From assembly GCA_002104985.1 (NCBI GenBank), contig MCGO01000005.1, positions 186,001 through 250,000 of the forward strand: a DNA stretch of 64,000 bases. Direction: 5' to 3'. This DNA is from Rhizoclosmatium globosum (lineage: Eukaryota > Chytridiomycota > Chytridiomycetes > Chytridiales > Chytriomycetaceae). The position numbers and the translations under genes were made by a program. The notes under the pieces are model-generated. The model did not search any database. It was not told the origin of the DNA and worked only from the letters and a program-made list of their open reading frames with translations. Below are positions 20,385-30,396 of this stretch, one piece after another. Numbering within the stretch: the stretch's first letter is position 1; every line of letters begins with the position of its first letter.

Positions 20385-21146
20385 ATGGCCCGATTTGCAA
20401 AAGACTTCTCATCAAAGGCCTTTTGGGATTCCCGCTTTCAACAAGAAGAGCACTTTGAATGGCTGGCAGCTGCTGATGTTCTCACAGACAAGGTCGCTTC
20501 GGCTCTCCAACAACAAGACCCGCTGAAGGCTCGAATCTTGCACATTGGTTCAGGCACGTCAACACTTTCAAACTCGCTGCGAACCCGCCTTGTTCCATCA
20601 TTGATAAGCAATCCTCGAAACATTGTTAATCTTGACTATTCTGAACTGGCAATTGAGAGGGGCCGACAGTTGGAACTTCAGGAGTTTGGATCAATTGAGA
20701 TGAGCTACACTGTCGCCGATCTTCTCAACTATTCTTCCCTGGAAGCATCACTTCATAAGATATTCGATATGCCTTTATTGGTCAACCTTGTAGTCGAAAA
20801 GAGTTGTGCGGATGCTATTTCGTGTGGACCCGATATCACAACGCAAGTCACGCAACCGGAGAATATCATCACAGTCGCTCCAACAGTTGCATTGGCACTC
20901 CATCTTTCAAGGATAACAAAGTCTGGATCAAAATGGATCGCTCTATCATATTCAAAATATCGATTCGATTTCTTGAATCCCGATTCTGATGAGTTTTCAA
21001 AAGAAGCTTCCCAGTTATGGAAAGTTGTGGAAACACATCAAGTTAAGCCAGATATCTCAAATGAAACTGTGAAGGCGAACGTTTATCAGCCGGAAGTTTT
21101 CCATACACTATTTATCGTAGAGCGACTGTGCGATACTACATTCTAA
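20385..21146 (+). CDS. SAM-dependent methyltransferase, METTL13/EEF1AKMT4-like, copy 1
   Basis: Intact 253-residue frame. It opens FAKDFSSKAFWDSRF..EEHFEWL, like the start of the METTL13/EEF1AKMT4 family. Motif I is ILHIGSGTSTLSNSL, the post-I acidic loop is NIVNLDYSELAIERG, and the motif IV region is VVEKSCADAISCG. Family members methylate lysine or the N-terminus of eEF1A; the substrate here is inferred at family level only. The neighbouring copy 2 (21272-22048) shares the N-terminus, motif I, the DAISCG block and the C-terminal PEVFHT(I/L)FI block, so this is a tandem duplication with substantial divergence. Confidence 0.8.
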   Translation: MARFAKDFSSKAFWDSRFQQEEHFEWLAAADVLTDKVASALQQQDPLKARILHIGSGTSTLSNSLRTRLVPSLISNPRNIVNLDYSELAIERGRQLELQEFGSIEMSYTVADLLNYSSLEASLHKIFDMPLLVNLVVEKSCADAISCGPDITTQVTQPENIITVAPTVALALHLSRITKSGSKWIALSYSKYRFDFLNPDSDEFSKEASQLWKVVETHQVKPDISNETVKANVYQPEVFHTLFIVERLCDTTF

Positions 21147-21271
21147 TGAATAAAGGGCGATTATATTGAATGAAAGATGGATGTTATACCCGATTGAGAG
21201 TTATGTGTTTCTTTTGCGTTTTTCCAGAAACAATCCACCATCGTCCATCTCTAACATTCAAACCTCTATTC

Positions 21272-22048
21272 ATGAAATTTGCAAAAGACTTCTCCTCCAA
21301 AGCATTTTGGGACGAACGATTCATCACGGAGCAACAATTTGAGTGGCTTGCCAATGCAGACGTTTTGGCTGAGCTGGCTGTCTCAATCTTGATCCAGGAA
21401 TCGTTTCCGAAACCTGCCAATGAAGCAACTATTCTACATATCGGCAGTGGCACTTCAAACCTTTGTAACTCTCTGAGGCGGAACCTCGTACCACTCACTC
21501 CTCCAAACCGCATCGTGAATCTCGACTATGCACCACTTGCGATTGAGCGAGGGAAAGACATGGAAAAGCAAGAATTTGGCAATGTTGAAATGGAGTGGTG
21601 TGTCGCCGATTTGCTTCAGTGGAACCTATTACAGAAGTCTCTACTCGAAATCTCATCGCTTGCGATGAACAATCAGGCCCCTTTCTTCGACATTATGCTG
21701 GAAAAAGGTTGCGCTGATGCAATTTCATGCGGGGAACATGTAGTTGTTGACTTGGAAGGGTCATTGGTGTCTCTTGAACCAGTCGCCGCATTGATGGCGA
21801 ATTTGGCTAGAATTATGCGCATTGGTGGAACTTTACTTTCGCTTTCTTATTCTAAATATCGATACGATTTCTTGAAACCCGATTCCGAGACGTTCATTGA
21901 ATCCTTGGCAAAGTTATGGAGAGTGGTTGAGTGTAAGAATATGAAACCGGAAGCAGAACAATCATCACAAGCAGAGGAGCGAACACATGTTGTGTACGAG
22001 CCGGAAGTATTTCATACAATCTTTGTACTTGAGAGAATTGGACTTTAA
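21272..22048 (+). CDS. SAM-dependent methyltransferase, METTL13/EEF1AKMT4-like, copy 2
   Basis: Paralogue of the upstream gene, 258 residues. The start at ATG 21272 (MKFAKDFSSKAFW) is chosen because it aligns with copy 1; an in-frame ATG at 21170 would add 34 unrelated residues. Motif I is ILHIGSGTSNLCNSL, the acidic loop is RIVNLDYAPLAIERG, and the motif IV-like block is IMLEKGCADAISCG, closer to the EKG..DA consensus than copy 1 (EKS). The two genes are 125 bp apart and both intact, so both are probably expressed. Confidence 0.8.
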   Translation: MKFAKDFSSKAFWDERFITEQQFEWLANADVLAELAVSILIQESFPKPANEATILHIGSGTSNLCNSLRRNLVPLTPPNRIVNLDYAPLAIERGKDMEKQEFGNVEMEWCVADLLQWNLLQKSLLEISSLAMNNQAPFFDIMLEKGCADAISCGEHVVVDLEGSLVSLEPVAALMANLARIMRIGGTLLSLSYSKYRYDFLKPDSETFIESLAKLWRVVECKNMKPEAEQSSQAEERTHVVYEPEVFHTIFVLERIGL

Positions 22049-22247
22049 ATGAAGTATCAAATGAAATTTTTGGAAAGTTCTGGTTCAAGATTGATATCAC
22101 ATTATTGTACAGTTTGTTGCAAAGTCTATTTCTTTGAGCATATTCTCTTATCAACGTTATCAATATTTTGAGATAAATGGTTCTCTGTAACCTTCTTTTT
22201 TAGATTTCTGTTCTATTGCCAAGGGTTCAAGAAAAAGTTTCGGCTTC

Positions 22248-23639
22248 ATGACATCACTTGCTGGTGTCTTTGTTACGGCTCTCACACTTGCCGCTGCCGC
22301 TCAAGAAGTATCCAGAGAGCAGGTAATGCCATTGCGGTTAGGTCTTGTCAAACGTACTGGGTTTGACAAAGACAGACGTGACACTATCAATCTGGCGAAC
22401 TTGGCAGATACAGGGTACTACACCTATGTCAGTATCGGTACTTCAACGACTCCTGAGAAAGCACCTCAAGAGTTTCTGGTTCAAGTTGACACAGGGTCAT
22501 CTGCACTGTGGGTTGGATCCAAAGATTGCAACCAAAGTCGAAACTGCAACGATCGCCATGCGTTTGATCCTTCTACTTCTTCTACTTTCAAAGATGTGAG
22601 CAACGGTAACAATGTGTCCATCAGTTTTCAGGCGGGCAAAGTGACAGGTTCAGTGGTGCAAGACACAATCTTCTGGAATGGCATAACACTTCCCGACCAA
22701 CAGTTTCTTCTTGTCCATACAGAAGACGAAGAAATGAAGAGTTTACAGGCTGGATCTGTGGATGGTATGTTGGGACTTGCTTGTCAGGCAACGGGTCGTG
22801 CGTCAGCCTCATATTTTCCATCTATCCTTGGCGCTATCATGAACACAAGCCTGAGTGACACACCTGTTTTCTCTCTTTGGCTGAACGGAACCTCAGGAGC
22901 AGCTGGTGTTGACTTGATGAAAGGTGGTGGAGAGATCTTTCTTGGTGGCGTTGATTCGTCACGTTTTCAAGGGCAACTTCAATACTATCCAGTAATTGAC
23001 TCGTACTTCTGGGGAATTTCGGTCAACACTATGACAGTGAATATATCTGGCTCTTTCACTCGTCTGAGGCCGTTTCCAAGTGGTTCCACTGCCATTCTCG
23101 ATTCTGGTACAAGTGTCATTTACTTGGAAACAGACTACCTTCAAACTCAAGTTGTACCTCTTATATATACAGCCATAAATACGCCAGCTCCTCCCATGGA
23201 CCAAGATAGCCGTCTCTGGCTCGTCGAATGTGGTCTCATACAATATCTCCCTAATATTGGTTTTAATTTTGGGGATAATACCATCTATGAGCTCTCTTGG
23301 TCGGATTATATCCTCACTCTTGGGCCAAATCGATGTGCTCTTGGATTTTCACCAGCTGGTACTGGGGCAAAAGCCAATATTCTTGGGGATATTTTTCTAC
23401 GCAAGTTTTATTCCGTCTATGATTATGGGAGTTTGTTTGTCGACGATGGAAGAAAGAATCATCCTCGAGTTGGCCTCGCTGTTGCTGTCGGAAATGCTAA
23501 ACATCGTATTAACTTGCATGGCGTGCAGCCATTGCCATTACCTACTCCTGTAATTCGGTCAATAGCTACTGCAAATTCATATCAACATTTTGTTCCGGTT
23601 ATAATTATACTCGTCGCCACTCTTTTTGATTATTGCTAG
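22248..23639 (+). CDS. Secreted/GPI-type aspartic protease (pepsin family A1)
   Basis: Intact 463-residue frame. An N-terminal signal peptide is visible (MTSLAGVFVTALTLAAAAQ), then a short propeptide. The first active-site loop is FLVQVDTGSSALWVG, the flap-side motif is GSVDGMLGLA, the second active-site loop is AILDSGTSVIYL, and the C-terminal lobe ends ILGDIFLRKFYSVYDYG. The last about 20 residues are hydrophobic (FVPVIIILVATLFDYC), consistent with a GPI signal or membrane tail as in yapsins. Several N-x-S/T sites are present. The role is extracellular or cell-wall proteolysis; specificity is unknown. Confidence 0.92.
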   Translation: MTSLAGVFVTALTLAAAAQEVSREQVMPLRLGLVKRTGFDKDRRDTINLANLADTGYYTYVSIGTSTTPEKAPQEFLVQVDTGSSALWVGSKDCNQSRNCNDRHAFDPSTSSTFKDVSNGNNVSISFQAGKVTGSVVQDTIFWNGITLPDQQFLLVHTEDEEMKSLQAGSVDGMLGLACQATGRASASYFPSILGAIMNTSLSDTPVFSLWLNGTSGAAGVDLMKGGGEIFLGGVDSSRFQGQLQYYPVIDSYFWGISVNTMTVNISGSFTRLRPFPSGSTAILDSGTSVIYLETDYLQTQVVPLIYTAINTPAPPMDQDSRLWLVECGLIQYLPNIGFNFGDNTIYELSWSDYILTLGPNRCALGFSPAGTGAKANILGDIFLRKFYSVYDYGSLFVDDGRKNHPRVGLAVAVGNAKHRINLHGVQPLPLPTPVIRSIATANSYQHFVPVIIILVATLFDYC

Positions 23640-23755
23640 CGGTTATACCCCACCTAATTCTATGAAATTTTAATTATCAATGATAAATGAGAAATGCTTG
23701 AAGGGGTTTCAAATTTTGTCACCAAACAACCATTTCAAACAAGAAACCCTAACAC

Positions 23756-24619
23756 ATGAGCACAACCCTCCTCAACAACGGCCTTCGCATCCCCTCTGTC
23801 GGTTTGGGAGTCTACAAAGCGTCGCCTGAAGACTGCTACAAAACTGTTCTCGCGGCTCTCCAAGCTGGATATCGTCATATTGACACTGCGGCTGTGTACA
23901 GAAACGAAGCCGATGTTGGCAGAGCGATCAAGGAATCAGGAGTTCCAAGAAGTGAAATCTGGGTCACTACCAAACTCCATGTTGGTGACATGCGCAACAC
24001 GACCGCAGCCTTCAACAAGAGTCTTGAGCTTCTCCAACTCGATTATGTCGATTTGTACTTGATTCACGCACCCATTCGTGGAAGAAGATTGCAGTCTTGG
24101 AAGGAAATGGAAGTGCTTTACAAAGCTGGAAAGGCCAAGGCCATTGGAGTGTCGAACTTCAATGTTGAGCATCTTGAGGAGCTCTTGGCCAACTCTACCG
24201 TCGTTCCAGCAATCAATCAGATTGAATTGAATCCGTTCTTGCAACACGTTGATATTACTGAGTTTTGCAAGGCCAAAGGAATAGTTGTCCAAGCCTACTC
24301 TCCACTTACGAAAGCGCGAAAGCTCGATGATCCTACTTTGGTTGAAGTTTCCAAGAGCCTCAACAAGACGCCTGCGCAAGTTCTGATCAAGTGGGGTTTG
24401 CAGAAGGGATTCGTGTCACTTCCGAAAACCGTCAACCCCAAGCGATTGGTTGAAAATATCAGTGTATTTGATTGGACTATTCCTGCTCAAGATATGCAGA
24501 AGTTGGACACACTCGAATGCAATTTTGTGACTGAATGGGACCCAACTCAATGGGGATCTAAGAACGAGACTTGGGGTCAGTGGGCACTCGAGAAGGTTAT
24601 TCACACATTCGTTGCTTAA
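23756..24619 (+). CDS. Aldo-keto reductase, tandem copy 1
   Basis: NAD(P)H-dependent carbonyl reductase with a TIM barrel, 287 residues, intact. The catalytic tetrad is readable: Asp and Tyr in HIDTAAVYRNE, Lys in WVTTKL, His in DLYLIHAP. The cofactor loops IGVSNFNVEHLEELL, NQIELNPFLQH and LPKTVNPKRLVENI are canonical. It ends TEWDPTQWG followed by an 18-residue helix (ETWGQWALEKVIHTFVA). First of three closely similar genes in head-to-tail order, 74 and 133 bp apart. The substrate is unknown. Confidence 0.93.
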   Translation: MSTTLLNNGLRIPSVGLGVYKASPEDCYKTVLAALQAGYRHIDTAAVYRNEADVGRAIKESGVPRSEIWVTTKLHVGDMRNTTAAFNKSLELLQLDYVDLYLIHAPIRGRRLQSWKEMEVLYKAGKAKAIGVSNFNVEHLEELLANSTVVPAINQIELNPFLQHVDITEFCKAKGIVVQAYSPLTKARKLDDPTLVEVSKSLNKTPAQVLIKWGLQKGFVSLPKTVNPKRLVENISVFDWTIPAQDMQKLDTLECNFVTEWDPTQWGSKNETWGQWALEKVIHTFVA

Positions 24620-24693
24620 TTTTGTCACTTTATCTGAGCTAAAGAGATAGTTGAATTTTGATTTACAATCCGGATCACAGAAAGCACTAACAA

Positions 24694-25503
24694 ATGACGT
24701 TGACCACCCTCCCTCTGAACAATGGTCTCAGAATTCCATCTATCGGGTTAGGGGTTTACAAAGCTTCCGCTGATGACTGTTACAACGCCATTATCGAGGC
24801 GTTGAAAGCCGGATATCGTCACATTGATACCGCTGCTGCCTACAGAAACGAAGCCGCGGTTGGGCGTGCGATCAAGGACTCGGGAATCCCAAGAAGCGAG
24901 ATTTGGGTCACTACTAAACTCGATGTCGATGACATGAATGACACAACCGCTGCCTTCCACAAAAGCCTCGAACTTCTCCAACTTGACTACGTTGACTTGT
25001 ATTTGATCCATGCGCCAATGCGTGAAACGCGAGTGCAGGCGTGGAAAGAAATCGAGCTTATCTACAACTCTGGGAAAGCGAAGGCTATTGGAGTCTCAAA
25101 CTTCAGTGTTGCCCACCTCCAAGAACTTCTCAATAGTTCTACTATCATTCCAGCTGTGAACCAGATTGAGCTCAACCCATTCTTGCAACATGTTGATATT
25201 ACAGACTTTTGCAAGTCCAAGGGAATCATCGTGCAAGCTTACTCCCCACTTACCAAGGCAAGAAAGCTTGACGATCTAACTTTGGTCGAAGTTTCAAATA
25301 GTGTCAACAAGTCCCCAGCTCAAGTTTTGATCAAGTGGGGATTACAGAAAGGCTACGTGTCTCTTCCAAAGACTGTTAATGCAACTCGCCTGATTGAAAA
25401 TATCAGTGTGTTTGACTGGATGATTTCTGCTGGAGATATGACGAAGTTGGACGCACTTGAAAGCAATTTCGTAACTGAATGGGATCCAACGGAATGGGAA
25501 TAA
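24694..25503 (+). CDS. Aldo-keto reductase, tandem copy 2, short C-terminus
   Basis: 269 residues. The catalytic tetrad is intact (HIDTAAAYRNE, TKLDVDD, LYLIHAPMRE). It stops right after TEWDPTEWE and so lacks the terminal 18-residue helix present in copies 1 and 3. It also has MRETRVQAW instead of the I.GRRLQ.W shared by the flanking copies. AKR C-termini line the substrate pocket, so specificity or stability may differ. Otherwise the frame and codon use match the other copies; I do not call it a pseudogene. Confidence 0.9.
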   Translation: MTLTTLPLNNGLRIPSIGLGVYKASADDCYNAIIEALKAGYRHIDTAAAYRNEAAVGRAIKDSGIPRSEIWVTTKLDVDDMNDTTAAFHKSLELLQLDYVDLYLIHAPMRETRVQAWKEIELIYNSGKAKAIGVSNFSVAHLQELLNSSTIIPAVNQIELNPFLQHVDITDFCKSKGIIVQAYSPLTKARKLDDLTLVEVSNSVNKSPAQVLIKWGLQKGYVSLPKTVNATRLIENISVFDWMISAGDMTKLDALESNFVTEWDPTEWE

Positions 25504-25636
25504 AGATAATAAAGCCACAAATTTTTTTATTTTTTATTTGATTGAATTACAATTGGTATTTCAAATGCCTGGCCTGTGTAACCCATAAAAGAAATGGATG
25601 TTTGTAATACTCATGGAAGCTTGAAAACATCCACCA

Positions 25637-26500
25637 ATGACCACCACTCTCCTCAACAACGGGCTCAGAATTCCATCTGTCGGACTCGGAGTCTACAAAG
25701 CTTCTCCTGAAGACACATACAAGACCGTGCTTGCTGCTCTGAAAGCTGGATATCGTCATATTGACACTGCGGCGTTCTACCAGAACGAGCCAGATGTTGG
25801 CAGAGCCATCAAAGAATCCGGGATCCCAAGAAGCGAAATCTGGGTCACGACAAAGCTGCATATTGGGGAGATGAGAAACCCAACTGAAGCCTTCAACAAG
25901 AGCCTTGAACGACTTGGAACTGGTTATATCGACTTGTACCTCATTCACGCACCCATCCAAGGAAGAAGATTGCAGGCCTGGAAGGAAATGGAAGTTATCT
26001 ACCAAGAGGGAAAGGCAAAGTCCATTGGAGTATCCAACTTCAACATTGCTCACTTGGAAGAGCTCATCAACAGCAGCACTGTTGTTCCAGCAGTGAACCA
26101 AATTGAACTCAATCCGTTCTTGCAACACGTGGATATCACTGAGTTCTGCAAATCCAAGGGAATTGTTGTTCAAGCTTACTCTCCTCTTACCAAGGCAAGA
26201 AAGCTTGACGATCCAACTCTTGTGGAGGTTTCTACGGGTCTCGGGAAGACGCCAGCACAAGTTTTGATCAAGTGGGGTTTGCAAAAAGGATATGTGACTC
26301 TCCCAAAGACTGTGAACCCAACTCGTCTGGTTGAGAATATTAGCGTGTTTGACTGGACCATCTCCGCTGAAGACATGAAGAAGCTGGATGCCCTTGAATG
26401 CAACTTTGTTACTGAGTGGGACCCAACTCAATGGGGAACCAAGAACGAGACTTGGGGTCAATGGGCAATTGAAAAGGTGATTCACAACTTCGTTGCCTGA
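25637..26500 (+). CDS. Aldo-keto reductase, tandem copy 3
   Basis: 287 residues, intact, closest to copy 1 by eye: both share GRRLQ.WKEMEV and the terminal ETWGQWA.EKVIH.FVA helix. Catalytic residues are in HIDTAAFYQNE, TKLHIGEM and LYLIHAPIQ. Distribution of shared residues suggests copies 1 and 3 are sisters and copy 2 diverged or was shortened. A CT-rich tract (26507-26543) after the stop leads into the ICln promoter. Confidence 0.93.
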   Translation: MTTTLLNNGLRIPSVGLGVYKASPEDTYKTVLAALKAGYRHIDTAAFYQNEPDVGRAIKESGIPRSEIWVTTKLHIGEMRNPTEAFNKSLERLGTGYIDLYLIHAPIQGRRLQAWKEMEVIYQEGKAKSIGVSNFNIAHLEELINSSTVVPAVNQIELNPFLQHVDITEFCKSKGIVVQAYSPLTKARKLDDPTLVEVSTGLGKTPAQVLIKWGLQKGYVTLPKTVNPTRLVENISVFDWTISAEDMKKLDALECNFVTEWDPTQWGTKNETWGQWAIEKVIHNFVA

Positions 26501-26577
26501 TTCATCTGCATTTTTCTTTCTTCTTTCTTTCTTTCCTTCTTCCATAAAATAATAAAAGCAAACACTTTCTCCCCTAA

Positions 26578-27321
26578 ATGACAGTAATCGTTGCAGCAAA
26601 GCAAGCGCTTGATGCCAACAACCCACCACCAGCCTCGAAGCAGAGTGTCGCCGCCCAACTCATCTTCACACCGCCACTGCCCCGCCACTTGAATCCAGTT
26701 GGAAGTGGCGTTGTTTCAATCAGAGAAAGCTCGCTCGTCTTCGAAGACTCGACCCGCGAATTCGTCATTGATTACCCGTCCATTGTCATCTATGCGATAT
26801 CCCGCGCGCCACCTTGTATCTATTGCCAGTTGGACGAGTGGAAGATTGAGTCGGTGTTGCCACAGACCGACGCTGCGGGAACTGCGGACGATGAGACGGA
26901 GGAGGACCCGACGTTTGAAATGCGTATCGTGCCTGATGATATTGAGAAACGTATGTTATCGCTGGTGTTGTTGATGTGTAGGCACTCTACTCACTCCTTG
27001 TGTTTCAGTTGACGATCTGTTTGAAGCTATAACGTACTGCGCTTCCCTCCACCCGGACAAGAATGCAATGGATGAAGAAGATGGTGAGAATCTTAATTAT
27101 TCCCTGGGATTGGAATATCTGACACTCGTGTTTTAGATGAGGACGATGGCTGGATGATGACTGCGGACGACTTCCAGGAAGACTTTGACGGTGCAAGACA
27201 AGCTGCCTTGGACCATTTGGAAAAGGCCTTTGTTGGAGGGGTTCGTAAAGAAACGGAGGATAGGTTTGAGGATGCAGAGGAGACTGATCCAAAGAGAGTG
27301 AAGGAACAGGAAGAACGGTAA
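26578..27321 (+). CDS. ICLN: Methylosome subunit pICln
   Basis: PH-like chaperone that binds Sm proteins and delivers them to PRMT5/SMN for spliceosomal snRNP assembly (CLNS1A family). Exons 26578-26950, 27009-27083 and 27137-27321, with GT-AG introns of 58 and 53 nt. The core reads GVVSIRESSLVFED, FVIDYPSIVIYAISR, CIYCQLDEW and FEMRIVPDD. After intron 1 comes the family block LDDLFEAITYCASLHPD. The acidic segment DEEDDEDDGWMM, typical of ICln, spans intron 2. Length and order match the family. Confidence 0.88.
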
Positions 27322-27475
27322 AACATGAACGTGGCAAAGCATTATTAGTAAAACTTATTTGATTTATATGTTATTTGAAATGGTGGATAAGCCATGGAAC
27401 AAAGAGGATGTTCTCCTTTTTCCCTTTGGGTGTGCTTGTCACAAAACTTACTCCAAAACAACAACAACTACAAAT

Positions 27476-28198
27476 ATGAGCGACGACTGGGACAGTGTTA
27501 CCGTGATCCGCAAGAGACCAGCTGGAGGTCCAGCTGTCGTGAAATCTGAAGCCGCTCTCAACGCCGCCCGTCGAGCTGGAGCCTCCGTCATTACCGAGAA
27601 GAAGACCTCCGGAAACTACGATGCTGCCAAGATGGGAAAGACTGAGAACGAAACTGAGGTGAATATTGGATTGATTGGATGGATCGTTTGAGGGGATGAA
27701 GGAGTTCATGTGTCTCTAATGTGGACGAGTCGCTTCACTCGAACTTAGCTCGATTATATTGGGCATGCTGATAGTCTTTGTCGTATGGCGTTGTATGCTT
27801 GTGGTGGAAGGAGAGGCGTTTGGGATACCAAGCGGCTGTGTGGCTGTCAATGTTCCAAAGTCTTCTATTATGAACCTCTGCACACCCAGCAACCCCTCCC
27901 TTTCATGTCCCCTCTGTAACCGCTGTAGTTGACTATTTTCTAACAATTTTTACAACAGGACTTCACTGTCAAGAAAGTGAACTTATCTGTCTCAAAAGCT
28001 ATTCAACAAGGTCGCCAGGCCAAGCAAATGACACAAAAGGATCTTGCGACCAAAATTAACGAGAAACCAACCGTTGTTACTGAATATGAATCTGGAAAGG
28101 CTGTCAACCCAAACCAACAGATTTTGGCCAAGATGGAGAGGGCATTGGGTATCAAGCTGCGAGGAACCAACATTGGTGCTCCTTTGGGAACCAAGTAA
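27476..28198 (+). CDS. MBF1: Multiprotein bridging factor 1
   Basis: Conserved transcription coactivator that bridges bZIP factors and TBP and also limits frameshifting on collided ribosomes. Exon 1 is 27476-27658 (start [13 protein letters not shown], the family N-terminus), exon 2 is 27959-28198. The N-terminal MBF1 domain is followed by a Cro/C1-type helix-turn-helix ([54 protein letters not shown]). The single intron is 300 nt, five to six times the usual length here, but its GT-AG ends and phase fit exactly. Essentially certain. Confidence 0.95.
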
Positions 28199-28415
28199 AT
28201 TCGGCGGGGACGTTTTATCATCGTTTTCCATTTCATTTATGACTTATGAGTATAGGTGCGAAGAAGGGGGAAACTAAATGTATAATTATGATCAAAAGAC
28301 TGTTCATTTTATTATTCGGAACGTGATAAAGCATGAAAGCATAAGTTACAGTATCAACCAAAACACAACGTCATCATTTCAAAAAAACAACCCCCCCGGC
28401 AACTACATACCCAGA

Positions 28416-30316
28416 CTAGAGCATTCCAGAGAACATGTTTCCGGCGTACTGCATCGCCTTCACATTTGGATGCGCCACAGCTTCAAACTGTTTGTAATTC
28501 AACTTCAAATCTGGCCCAATGTTGATGAAAGCACCCCGGTTGCCAACATTGTCACAATAGTTTGGAGCCGAAAAGATTGTGATGCAGCGCCCATTATGTG
28601 CAACTTCGTAACCGTCGTGTTTAACTTCATGCGACCGAATAATGACATCAAGTCCGTTTTCTTTACAGAAGGCTTCTGTCACGTCGGGACCAAACTGCAC
28701 TCCGACACCACGCTTGCTGCGTCCACGGCCTGGGAACGGTTGTGGGTCCGACCACAAGATCTCACACATAAGCCCTTCGTTTCCAGGTTGCTTAAAACGG
28801 TCGATTTTACGAATCTGCGAAAATAACGACATTAGGGGTCAAATTAAGATGTCAAAAATCAAAAACCGTACCTCATCCATAGTAACTCCGTCTCGACTGA
28901 AGAGACCTCCGTGAATCACCAAAATCTTTTCACCAATCAAGTTACCCAACGGCACAGCATTGAAAATCTCACTGAATAGCTTAAACATAACGTCCGAATA
29001 CTTGGCCTTCACTTCTCCTTCGAAACCGTATACTTTGTTCATGTCGTCAGTTTCGTGGTTACCGCGAGAAAGGAAGAGGGCGTTTGGATACAACATTTTG
29101 AAGGCGAGGAGGGCAAGGATACATTCGACTGAGAAGGAACCACGGTCGACAAAGTCTCCGTTGAACTACATTATGTTTCGGCATAAGATATGGGGAGAAA
29201 TATAAGCTGAAGAAAGAGTGTTCATACCAAATACATATTAGTCTCTGAGGGAAGACCGTTCATTTTGAAAATATTGAGCAAGTCGTAGTATTGGCCATGG
29301 ATGTCACCACAGACAGTAATTTTTGAGCCTTCTGGCACAGGAATATCGACAATAGTTGGCGAGTTTTCAAAGATGGCTTTGGTAGCAAGCATAATCTTGT
29401 ACACATATTTGCGGTGCAGTTTCTTTTGAGCTTCCATATGTTTGAGCAAGTCCTGACAGAATTCCGCCGTAATTCCCGTATCAGCGAGGTGAGGACCATC
29501 GTAAGACGCCTCCACAGCAATACTTTCCACATCCCCAATCAACTCAACGGCAGACTTTTTGACTTCATTGAAAGAGATTGCGTTTTCAAACAACCTTCGC
29601 TTGAGTTCCTTTTCGCATTCTGAGAGCTTTGTTTTTGCATCCGCGTCACGAGGCGCGACTTTCACGACGGCTTTGAAATCCTTGACGGCCTCTGTGGTTC
29701 GGGTAAGGATAAGGGTTGTTAACACAATGCGCAGTGGGACCAGTGCTTGACAGCAACTATCTATCTATCAATCCGCGACACGTACCCTTCAACTTGCCCA
29801 TTGCCATGTGGCCGACAGCGCGTCTGTAGTAAGCCTTGATGAACTTTGGGTCGAGGGCGATGGCCGTTTCTGCGTCTTGGATGGCCGCACCATAGAACTC
29901 TGAGCGAATGTACGCTGGACAAGAACGGCAGTTAGAGAGAATACTTTAAACAATAACGACGGAGGTTGGCGCACCGAATGCTCTGTTTGAGTAGTAGGCG
30001 GGTGCTTTTGGGTTGAAGCTGATTGCGGCGGTGTAGAGCTCGATGGCCTCGTCGTACTTCTTTGCGGCAAAACACTTGTTTGCGGCGTCTTTGATCTGTG
30101 GTTTGGGTTGGTTTTGGTTTGGTTTGAGGTGGTTGGTTGGTTGGCTGCCAGAGACTCAGAGCAAGAACAAACCTCCTCGGCCTTGGCCCGGTCCTCGTCA
30201 GTCACTTCGAGCGGCGCAATGTCCTTGGCCACGTGCGCTTGCTCGGCGGCTAAGTCCGCGTCAAAGTCTTCGACGGCGGTCGTGTCGCTCTTGCTTTCAA
30301 TGTCGCTCATGAGCAT
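28416..30316 (-). CDS. PPT1: Serine/threonine protein phosphatase 5 (TPR + PP2A-like)
   Basis: Hsp90-associated phosphatase. Exons on the minus strand: 30316-30173, 30095-29975, 29914-29786, 29691-29228, 29165-28872 and 28814-28416, with GT-AG introns. The N-terminal TPR domain ([49 protein letters not shown]) is followed by the PP5 linker ([15 protein letters not shown]). The catalytic motifs are [57 protein letters not shown] and [11 protein letters not shown]. Two start ATGs (30316 and 30310) are in frame. MBF1 is convergent, 217 bp away. Certain at family level. Confidence 0.94.
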
Positions 30317-30396
30317 AGGTTGGATTTCAAAACTAAATAATTTATGAGATAAATGTAGACCCACTTAGTAAAAAAGAACAATAGAGTAATTAGGAA

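Noticed and set aside
25547..26629. 360-codon open frame on the minus strand
   Set aside because: Antisense shadow of aldo-keto reductase copy 3; no protein-like motifs.
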